64,000 nucleotides of DNA, taken from an uncultured Desulfuromonas sp. (GTDB lineage Bacteria > Desulfobacterota > Desulfuromonadia > Desulfuromonadales > Desulfuromonadaceae). Below the pieces are notes generated by a model. It was not told where the DNA came from, ran no database searches, and was given only the letters and a program-made list of their open reading frames with translations. Shown piece by piece: positions 8,492 through 15,593 of this stretch. The stretch is from the NCBI RefSeq assembly GCF_963676955.1, contig NZ_OY781461.1:1436001-1500000 (forward strand), written 5' to 3'. A program made the position numbers and the translations under genes. Position 1 is the stretch's first letter. The number at the start of each line of letters is the position of its first letter.

Positions 8492-9412
8492 TCACTTGGT
8501 AAAGCACACCATGGGTTCTTTGCCCTCTTTCTTGCGACGGTTTTCCTCCCGTTTTTTCTGGTAGCTGGACGGCATGTAGTAGTTGTAGGCAACGCGGATG
8601 CCCAGAACCAGCAGGGCACAACCGACGCCGAGCATGGCACTGTACAACGGCGGAGTGATCAGGGCAACGCGGATCAACAGGGTGGACACGGCAAAGCCGC
8701 TGTTGCGAAATGCCACCCGATAGCTGGAGCCGTAGCGCATGGAAAACAACATGATGAGGATGTCACTGAACACCAGCAGGGTGTAGAACGATTCAAAGGT
8801 CTGATTCTCTTCACCGTAAAACAGGCTGAACCACCAGTTGTAGGCAAGAATCACCAGGAAACCGACCATCATCAACAGGGCGATCAGTTTTTTGACGATG
8901 ATGAATGAGGCGGTTTCCTTGTCGTCGGGAGACAGCGGCTCCTGATGAATCTGGCGGTAGTAGTAGTTGAGAATGACAAAGATTACCAGGGCGCCAAACG
9001 CCAGGGCGGAGATGTCGAGCACCAGGCCGGACACCTCTTCCCAGATGATCGGTTCGTGAAGGTTGGAGATCTCTTTGAAAATATCCCGTAACAGCACCAG
9101 CGAGAGAATTTCCACCTGCTTGCCCACCGAGATCGATACCGAATAGACCAGACTGAACAGCAGACTCAACACCTCAAACACCAGCAGCAGGGTAAACACC
9201 AGCTCAATCGCTTCGAGATGGTTGGTCGGGGTGATGGCGGCGATTTGGGCGGGCAGCAACCCGAAGCGGTTAAGCTGGATGCCGGTGATGCCGAAAATAA
9301 ACACCAGCACCATCAACGTGCCGATACGGCGCTGGCCGCTGGCACCTTCAAAGGCGTGTTCCACCTGGTCAAAGACTTTGTTGATGGTGCTGTAAACCGG
9401 GTTGATTACCAT
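8492..9412 (-). CDS. Multi-pass membrane protein of unknown function
   Basis: 306 residues with about seven hydrophobic segments, near 32-50 (IGTLMVLVFIFGITGIQL), 70-95, 130-150, 175-198, 205-228 and 245-275. The C-terminus is very basic (YQKKREENRRKKEGKEP), so it probably faces the cytoplasm. I recognise no catalytic motif. GGAGGAG precedes the ATG. It lies between a 51-codon gene and trpB on the same strand, 39 bp before trpB, so it may belong to a lysA-to-ykgJ transcription unit. Confidence 0.75.
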   Translation of the reverse strand: MVINPVYSTINKVFDQVEHAFEGASGQRRIGTLMVLVFIFGITGIQLNRFGLLPAQIAAITPTNHLEAIELVFTLLLVFEVLSLLFSLVYSVSISVGKQVEILSLVLLRDIFKEISNLHEPIIWEEVSGLVLDISALAFGALVIFVILNYYYRQIHQEPLSPDDKETASFIIVKKLIALLMMVGFLVILAYNWWFSLFYGEENQTFESFYTLLVFSDILIMLFSMRYGSSYRVAFRNSGFAVSTLLIRVALITPPLYSAMLGVGCALLVLGIRVAYNYYMPSSYQKKREENRRKKEGKEPMVCFTK

Positions 9413-9445
9413 AAGAGATCTCCTCCGACGGGAGGGGCCCGTCGT

Positions 9446-9601
9446 TTATTCGATATCGTGTCGTATCACGCACAGCACGATCATTTCCGGATCCTGTTGC
9501 TGTTCGAGAAATTTCTGTTGTGCCTGTTGTGGGTAGTTGGCGTCCACCAGGGCTTCGCCGAACTCCTCGCCTTTTTGATAGTGTACTTCGTAGGTCGTCA
9601 T
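9446..9601 (-). CDS. Small acidic protein of 51 residues, unknown function
   Basis: It starts MTTYEVHYQKGEEFGEALVD and ends IVLCVIRHDIE. The pattern (strand, helix rich in Gln, strand) suggests a small alpha/beta fold. GGAG lies 9 bases before the ATG. An open extension upstream has arginine-rich, non-protein-like composition and was not used. It is between lysA and the membrane protein gene, 33 bp before the latter. Confidence 0.6.
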   Translation of the reverse strand: MTTYEVHYQKGEEFGEALVDANYPQQAQQKFLEQQQDPEMIVLCVIRHDIE

Positions 9602-9629
9602 GGGATGGGTCTCCTGCCGGGAAAGAAGA

Positions 9630-9657
9630 GGCGGATGCCGTGGTCTCGGCATCCGCC
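9630..9657. terminator. Intercistronic hairpin after the lysA-type gene
   Basis: GGCGGATGCCG and CGGCATCCGCC pair over a 6-base loop, 12 bp past the lysA-type stop. The minus-strand sequence after the stem is CTCTTCTTTCCC, a poor U-tract, so it may be a partial terminator or an mRNA-stabilising element. Confidence 0.5.
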
Positions 9658-9669
9658 TGTGTTGAACGA

Positions 9670-10935
9670 TCAAGCACCGGGGGTGAAACTGTCCGGTGTG
9701 TAGTTCTGGGTGGCAAAATAATCATCCACGGTTTCTGCGCGACGGATCAGTTCAACGCTGCCATCGCAGCGCAGCAGCAGTTCCTGGGGACGCAGACGGC
9801 CGTTATACTGGAAACCCATGGCGTGGCCATGGGCGCCCGAATCGTGAATTACCAGCAGATCGCCCTCATCAATTTTGGGCAGCTCGCGTTGCACGGCGAA
9901 TTTGTCGTTGTTTTCACACAGAGAGCCGACGACATCGTAGGTCATGTCTTTGGGCGCGTTGTCTTTACCGAGCACATCAATGTGGTGGTAGGCCTCATAC
10001 AGCGCCGGTCGCATCAGCGCCGACATGCACGAATCAACCCCGATGTAGTTGCGGTAGGTGTCCTTGTGGTTGATGGCGCGGGTGACCAGGCAACCATGGG
10101 GGCCGGTCATAAAACGACCGCTCTCCATGTACATGCGCGGCACAAAACCGTTCTTGGTTTTGAACACATCAAACTGCTCAGTGATCTCTTTGGCCATGGT
10201 GTCTATGTCGAGGGGCGCCTGGTCCGGACGGTAGGGGATGCCGAAGCCGCCGCCGATGTTGACGAACTCAAACTCAATGTCCAGCTCCGCTTTCACCAGT
10301 TCAGCCAGCGACAACACCATGCGTGCCGTTTCCACCATATAGGTGTAATCCAGCTCGTTGGAGGCGACCATGGTGTGCAGACCAAAGCGGGTCGCACCCA
10401 GTTCCTTGGCTTTGCGGTAGGCGTCCACCACCTGCTCATGGGTGATGCCGTATTTGGCTTCCACCGGGTTGCCGATAATGATGTTGCCGGTACGGCGCGG
10501 ACCGGGGTTGTAGCGGAAGCAGATCAGCTCGGGAAAGTTGGGTACTTTATCGAGCAAAGAGATGTCATCGAGGTTGAGGATGCAACCACCATCCTGCTCG
10601 GCAAAGACAAACTCTTCCGGGCTGGTGTTATTCGAGGTGAACATGATGTCCTCGGTGTCAGCACCCAGCTCACGACTCATGATCAGTTCAGGGATCGAAC
10701 TGCAGTCAAAACCGAAATCCATCTCCTTCATCAGCTTGAGAATCTGCTTGTTGGGCAGAGCCTTGACGGCGAAATATTCGCGAAAGCCATCGATGCCGGA
10801 AAAGACCTGTTTCAGGTGTTCTCCGGTTTCGCGGATGCCCGCTTCGTCGTAAATGTGAAACGGGGTTCCGTAATGCTCGGCAATTTCAGGCAGGGCTTTG
10901 AACAGGCGCTGTTTAAAAGCGTCGGACATGGGCAT
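9670..10935 (-). CDS. lysA: Diaminopimelate decarboxylase-type PLP enzyme (LysA family)
   Basis: 421 residues of the fold-III (alanine-racemase-like) decarboxylase family. The PLP lysine is in YFAVKALPN (Lys58). FEFVNIGGGFGIPY is the phosphate-binding glycine block, MESGRFMTGP the ESGR-type motif, and GSLCENND the CE motif at the active site. It would convert meso-diaminopimelate to lysine. Two blocks differ from typical LysA: SCMSALMRPALY where NDLMRPALY-like text is usual, and SGAHGHAM where AYG is usual. It could therefore have a related but distinct substrate. AGGAG lies upstream of the ATG. Confidence 0.8.
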   Translation of the reverse strand: MPMSDAFKQRLFKALPEIAEHYGTPFHIYDEAGIRETGEHLKQVFSGIDGFREYFAVKALPNKQILKLMKEMDFGFDCSSIPELIMSRELGADTEDIMFTSNNTSPEEFVFAEQDGGCILNLDDISLLDKVPNFPELICFRYNPGPRRTGNIIIGNPVEAKYGITHEQVVDAYRKAKELGATRFGLHTMVASNELDYTYMVETARMVLSLAELVKAELDIEFEFVNIGGGFGIPYRPDQAPLDIDTMAKEITEQFDVFKTKNGFVPRMYMESGRFMTGPHGCLVTRAINHKDTYRNYIGVDSCMSALMRPALYEAYHHIDVLGKDNAPKDMTYDVVGSLCENNDKFAVQRELPKIDEGDLLVIHDSGAHGHAMGFQYNGRLRPQELLLRCDGSVELIRRAETVDDYFATQNYTPDSFTPGA

Positions 10936-11192
10936 GGCACGTATCTCCTTGGTAAGTCATTAAATATAAATCAACAGATTTTGCTCCCGGCAGTCTCAGC
11001 AGAAAGAAAACCGTGTTCGGGATATTGTAAACTCCCCATACTAAAGAAAAAACCTGGAGGAGTGCAACAGCAAATTCCCGATTGTGATTTAAATGTGACC
11101 TATGTGGTTATATTTTGTTGCTGCAATAAAGTCAAGAATAATTTTAACTCACAAGGACGATGATCTTGCCATGCCGAGGCCTGAATGCCGGA

Positions 11193-13670
11193 TCACCTGG
11201 TGGGAGGCACTGGTGGGGCTGCCAGAACATATTGATCGCGGCCGTTTTCTTTGGCCTGATACAACGCATGATCTGAACGGCGTAACACATCTTCGAGGTT
11301 TTCACCGTCAGTCAACGATGCGATGCCAATGCTGACGGTAACGGTTACGCTCTCGGCATGAGCTGTCCGGTAACGCAACTCCCGGATGGTTTCAAGGATT
11401 TTACGGGCAAACACCTGCGCACCTTCCTGCGTGGTGTTTTGCAGGCAGATGACAAATTCCTCGCCGCCGGTACGGGCCAGCAGATCCGTGGATCGCAACA
11501 GTGGAACCAGCGTTGTTGCAAACAGCTTGAGAATCTTATCGCCCACCTCATGGCCGTAGTGATCATTGATCTGTTTGAAATGATCAAGATCCAGAGACAA
11601 CAGCTGCATGTCCGTCCCGTTTCTATGGGCCAGAGAGATGTATTGCTGGGCAAACTCCATAAAGTAGCGTCGGTTATTCAGCCCGGTCAGCGGATCGGTA
11701 CGGGCCAGACGGGTCAGGTTGCTGTTGGCTTTACGTAATGCCCGAGTACGGCGGCGGACCTCCCGTTCCAGATGTTTGTTGTGACGGTTGCTGTAAATCG
11801 CGTGCAGAATCAGCACGGTCAGAAATGCCAGGATACCGTAAAACCATAAGGCATAATGTTGGATAAACTGCTTCACATCGAGATTGGCTTCATCGTAGGG
11901 GGGGAAGCGGAGTTTTTTCAGCAGCGTATGCACTGAAGAATAATCGATGGGCACGGTCCAGCCGTGGCGGATTGCCCTGTTGGTTTTTTCCGAAGATCGT
12001 GACAGGCCCAACAAGGCCGACGCCAATTGGTTGGCGGTGTCGATGGGAACATGGCGCAATTTGGCCATGGACCATTCCGGGTAGAGTTTTGTACTGACCC
12101 GGTAGGGAAACCCGCGATATTTCTGTTCATGAACGATAAAAAAGTCATCCGGCTGAATGCGACCGATGTGTTGCAGGTGTTCGAGAATGCCGGTCCGGAT
12201 GATGCCGATATCGGCCTGCCCGTTGAGCACGGCGGACACCACCGCGTCATGGCTGGACAGGAATTTGAGGTCAATCCCTTCGACAGAGAGATTGTTTTCC
12301 TCAAACGTCTCCAACGCCATTAACCAGCCGCCGAAAGAGTTGCGATTGACCGCGGCAACGGTCTTGCCGTCGAACATGTCCGGTGACAGATTCAGAGGGT
12401 TGTTACGCGCCGTGAAGATGACACCGCCGTACTGATCCGTTGCCGAATGGTTGTCTTCCTGACGGTTGAGCAGCGAGGCGATGCGCGACAAGCCGTATTG
12501 ATTTTCAAGTTGCACATAAAGGATCGGGTTGACGATTAAACAATCGATGGACTGGGTGCGGACGCTTTGCGGGATGTCGTCGAAAGGAATCGGCACGAGT
12601 GTGGTATGAATATCTTCCAGAGTGGCGTTTAGATAGTCAAGAAGAGGCGCCCAACGATGCAACGCCTGTTGGTCGCCACGGTGAGCCAGGATACCGATCT
12701 TCAGCTCGGATTTATTGAAGCCGAAGGGATCAATCGCCTTATCCAGACTGTCCGTGTCACCATTTATCTGGCCGGTGAGTCGATACAGTTCAAGGGTGCG
12801 GTTGAGTTTTTCACGATTGACCTGGCCGATTTTTTTGTCCACTCCCATGGCCAGTCGTTTAAGAACCATGCCCTCATAAATGAGACTGTCGAGGGTTTTG
12901 TCCTGGGTGTTGTAGCGCGTATAGATAAGCTGGGCAGTCTCTTCGATGTGGTCAAACGCCCACTGCCAGCCTTTGATCGTTGCCGAGTAGAACGCACGGG
13001 TTCGCTGCGGATGGTGGGTGATCTGCTCTTCGCTGGTGAAGAGCAGATCACCATAAGAGGAAAATCCGTAATCAGCCGGATTAAAGACCCGGTAGGGGAT
13101 TTTGAGTTGATCCAGCTGGTACGGCTCGTTGGACAGGTAGCTGGCCATGGCATCGGTTTTGCCGGAAATCAGATCCTGTAAGCGTGACGAATGGGGTTGG
13201 AGATGCAGCTCATTGAGATTGACCCCTTGCGACATCAGCATGGACAACAGACTGGTGGCATTGGCCTGGTCCTGGGTGATCATGATCTTTTTCCCGGCAA
13301 GGTCCGCCGGCGTTTTGATGTCGGGCCGGGTGGTGATGAGGATCTCCGGCGACTGTTGAAAGATGGCTCCCAGGATGACAACCGGATTGCCGTGCAGGCG
13401 GTCGAGAATCAGCGAAGATTTGCCCGTGCCGAATTCAGCGCGGCGTTGCACGACCTCCTCAACGACGTTAAGTCCTGGAGTGTAGGGCTTCATGGTGACG
13501 TCGAGCCCCGCGTCATGATAAAAGCCCTGTTCTTCAGCAACATAGAAGCCGGCGAACTGAAACTGGTGGAGCCATTGCAACTGCACAGAGACTTGCTCGG
13601 TCTCGGCGCACAGGGGAGGCGCCATGGACAGGATGAAAATAAAAAAAAAGCACAAACATTTTGCGATCAT
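11193..13670 (-). CDS. Diguanylate cyclase with two periplasmic binding-protein domains
   Basis: 825 residues. After a signal sequence (CLCFFFIFILSMAPPLCA) comes an NMT1/THI5-like solute-binding domain at about 25-250 (VQLQWLHQFQFAGFYVAEEQ), then a PhnD-like binding domain at about 320-590 (IGILAHRGDQQALHRWAPLL). A membrane helix at about 615-635 (FYGILAFLTVLILHAIYS), a short coiled coil and a GGDEF domain follow. The active site is ARTGGEEFVICL and the inhibitory I-site RSTD lies five residues before it, so it should make c-di-GMP with product feedback. The layout implies that periplasmic ligands control the cyclase. GGAG precedes the ATG. Confidence 0.9.
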   Translation of the reverse strand: MIAKCLCFFFIFILSMAPPLCAETEQVSVQLQWLHQFQFAGFYVAEEQGFYHDAGLDVTMKPYTPGLNVVEEVVQRRAEFGTGKSSLILDRLHGNPVVILGAIFQQSPEILITTRPDIKTPADLAGKKIMITQDQANATSLLSMLMSQGVNLNELHLQPHSSRLQDLISGKTDAMASYLSNEPYQLDQLKIPYRVFNPADYGFSSYGDLLFTSEEQITHHPQRTRAFYSATIKGWQWAFDHIEETAQLIYTRYNTQDKTLDSLIYEGMVLKRLAMGVDKKIGQVNREKLNRTLELYRLTGQINGDTDSLDKAIDPFGFNKSELKIGILAHRGDQQALHRWAPLLDYLNATLEDIHTTLVPIPFDDIPQSVRTQSIDCLIVNPILYVQLENQYGLSRIASLLNRQEDNHSATDQYGGVIFTARNNPLNLSPDMFDGKTVAAVNRNSFGGWLMALETFEENNLSVEGIDLKFLSSHDAVVSAVLNGQADIGIIRTGILEHLQHIGRIQPDDFFIVHEQKYRGFPYRVSTKLYPEWSMAKLRHVPIDTANQLASALLGLSRSSEKTNRAIRHGWTVPIDYSSVHTLLKKLRFPPYDEANLDVKQFIQHYALWFYGILAFLTVLILHAIYSNRHNKHLEREVRRRTRALRKANSNLTRLARTDPLTGLNNRRYFMEFAQQYISLAHRNGTDMQLLSLDLDHFKQINDHYGHEVGDKILKLFATTLVPLLRSTDLLARTGGEEFVICLQNTTQEGAQVFARKILETIRELRYRTAHAESVTVTVSIGIASLTDGENLEDVLRRSDHALYQAKENGRDQYVLAAPPVPPTR

Positions 13671-14009
13671 CAGCGCGCTCCATTTTTGCCCCTTTTAATC
13701 CTATCATGTTGGGAAAAATGATCAACAGGATTCAGATCAGATCTTTTAGCCCATATAATAGTCATTTATGGGTTTTTCAGGCGTTGTTTGACTCGGGATA
13801 TTTTCTAATGCGTAATTGGACATGAGAATGTCATCTCTCTGGAGGTGTTGTCGATTGGATTATGGAGCATCCGCTTTGATGATTTGACCGTTCGAGGTAT
13901 GCTGAAGGTAAGACAACAGGCTGCTGCCGACACAGACGGTTGAATTTCAGAGACTGTTTGTCGTTGGGGCGACGCCTGACGGCGTGATCTTTTTAAGGGG
14001 GAACGTTTT
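13671..14009. other. Divergent intergenic region, 339 bp
   Basis: It lies between the diguanylate cyclase (minus) and the 470-residue protein (plus) and should contain both promoters. I found no gene, riboswitch core or clear terminator. A short dyad (CGACGCCTGACGGCGTG followed by a T run) sits about 35 bp upstream of the plus-strand start. Confidence 0.5.
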
Positions 14010-15422
14010 ATGACGACACAGGACCGACATGACATTCTGACTTGGCTGCTTGATCTGACGAGTGCCGACACCTTTTATCACGATCTTTATCGACAGCGCG
14101 CGCGTTTTTACCTGCAACAGGAGATGACGCAAGATGCCTATCACGCCTACAAAAAAATGAAGGCCCAGAAGGGTGCCCTGCCCAACCAGATTCGCAATGC
14201 CATTTTGCAGAAAGACTGGCAGGCGGTCAAAGAACTGACGGAGCAGGATAAAAAGATGCGTAACGAGTTGCAGCGCCGCGCTGATGCGGTGGTGTTCGCC
14301 GAAAAGCTTTATGAACCGGTGGACGTGGCCATTGATCCCTTTTCTCCCGGCATGCACACTCTGGTCGGTCTGACTATGAACCGGTTGAAAGAATTGCACC
14401 AGAAAACCATCGCAACACTGCACAACCTTATGGAGCAGGACAGCGACTGGCTGCCGTTTTATCAGCAGCGTCTTGACGTGTTCAACACCCTGTCGATCAG
14501 TGATACCACCCTGGAGGATGAGCAGCAGTTTGTTCCGGAAGTGGTGCTGGAAGAGGAAGCCGAGGAGGCACTGGAGTCCGGCAATATGGAGCGACTTGAA
14601 CAGCTGGCGGAGAAAATTCTCGACGCCAAAGGCAATGATGGCCAACCCAGTTCCGAGCAGCTGCTGGCCGATAAACATCAACATCCCGATGATTTTCTTT
14701 ATCCCTTTGCGGCCGAGGTGATTGAACGCGCGGCACAATTTGGTTTGAACCATTACCAGGTTGCCCAGAACAGTCAGGAATATGCGCCGTTATCCCACTT
14801 TGCCTGGCATCCGACCTTTACCGATGTGGAAGATCGCGAACCCCATGTGCTGCAGGTGCCCGACATCCCCTTTGACGACCAGACACCGGAAGCACTCAAA
14901 GCACGCATTCAACTGTTTGCCGTTCACCCGTTTATCAATTCGTCCGGAGTGCGCTTTCTGCCGCATATGGTGGCGGAAGATGTGCTCATTGAAGATTTTG
15001 CCGAGCCGCAAGCTGGTGGGCCGTTGCCGGACGGTGGCTTGCTGGCGGCCTTGGGACTGCGTCAACGCAACCAGCTGGATCGGGAGACCATTGAAGCCGC
15101 GCTGCTCGCCCACGGCAATCGTTTTGTGGAAAAAGAGCTGGGCCTCGACCCGCGCCAGTTCAAGCTGGTGTGTATTCCGGCGGATTTGCATTTGCGCATC
15201 GGCCAGGAAAAAGGCTGGGGACGGCAACAGATCTGGACGCACTTTGACGGTTACATGCTCATGGAGGGGGCGCGCCGACGTGCCCTGGTCGGTGGTGATG
15301 TGCGCTATGGCGGCATTTATGATCTGTTGGGGATCAGCCGCAATTACAGTTCCGAACGGATTATCACCCGGTTTGCCGTGGTCCAGCGCAAACGGCTCGC
15401 TGTCTGGCAGGATGGCATCTGA
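14010..15422 (+). CDS. Protein of unknown function, 470 residues
   Basis: No family recognised. There is no signal peptide or membrane segment, so it is probably cytoplasmic. The N-terminal half is helical and charged (LYRQRARFYLQQEMTQDAYH, LTEQDKKMRNELQRRADAV), with an acidic stretch at about 170-200 (EEEAEEALESGNMERLEQL). The C-terminal half is globular (VRFLPHMVAEDVLIEDF, LGLRQRNQLDRETIEAALL, YGGIYDLLGISRNYSSERII). GGGGG lies 8 bases before the ATG. It is divergent from a diguanylate cyclase and convergent with a GGDEF/EAL protein, which may point to a signalling link, but nothing in it shows this. Confidence 0.8.
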   Translation: MTTQDRHDILTWLLDLTSADTFYHDLYRQRARFYLQQEMTQDAYHAYKKMKAQKGALPNQIRNAILQKDWQAVKELTEQDKKMRNELQRRADAVVFAEKLYEPVDVAIDPFSPGMHTLVGLTMNRLKELHQKTIATLHNLMEQDSDWLPFYQQRLDVFNTLSISDTTLEDEQQFVPEVVLEEEAEEALESGNMERLEQLAEKILDAKGNDGQPSSEQLLADKHQHPDDFLYPFAAEVIERAAQFGLNHYQVAQNSQEYAPLSHFAWHPTFTDVEDREPHVLQVPDIPFDDQTPEALKARIQLFAVHPFINSSGVRFLPHMVAEDVLIEDFAEPQAGGPLPDGGLLAALGLRQRNQLDRETIEAALLAHGNRFVEKELGLDPRQFKLVCIPADLHLRIGQEKGWGRQQIWTHFDGYMLMEGARRRALVGGDVRYGGIYDLLGISRNYSSERIITRFAVVQRKRLAVWQDGI

Positions 15423-15437
15423 TTCTAAATCCAAAAA

Positions 15438-15593
15438 GTAATCCCCCAGCAAAGCTGGGGGACCCCCAAGTTTGACGACTCCGGGAATATGAACCACCGT
15501 GATACGGCAAGAAGTGTTTTTGCTTTTGAAGATTGCGTTAAAGCCCCTTTGAGGGGCTCGCAATCGCTAAAGCGCCCGGTGGGGGGTGCTTAC
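15438..15593. repeat. Decayed element resembling IS66-type ends, 156 bp
   Basis: The right edge, read on the minus strand, starts GTAAGCACCCCCCACCGGGC, beginning with the GTAAGC typical of IS66-family termini. The left edge reads GTAATCCCCCAGC, an imperfect inverted match. Inside are two stem-loops: CCCCCAGC/GCTGGGGG at 15443-15461 and AGCCCCT/AGGGGCT at 15542-15558. There is no coding potential and no clear target duplication. It abuts the stop codon of the GGDEF/EAL gene at 15594. The family link is from memory of the terminal bases and is tentative. Confidence 0.4.

Noticed and set aside
7802-8908. A 368-codon plus-strand frame
   Set aside because: It is antisense to trpB and part of the membrane protein gene; the His/Gln-rich product has no domain and no plausible start site.
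9520-11163. A 547-codon open frame on the plus strand
   Set aside because: It lies antisense to the lysA-type gene, with no family resemblance and a composition typical of a reverse-frame shadow.
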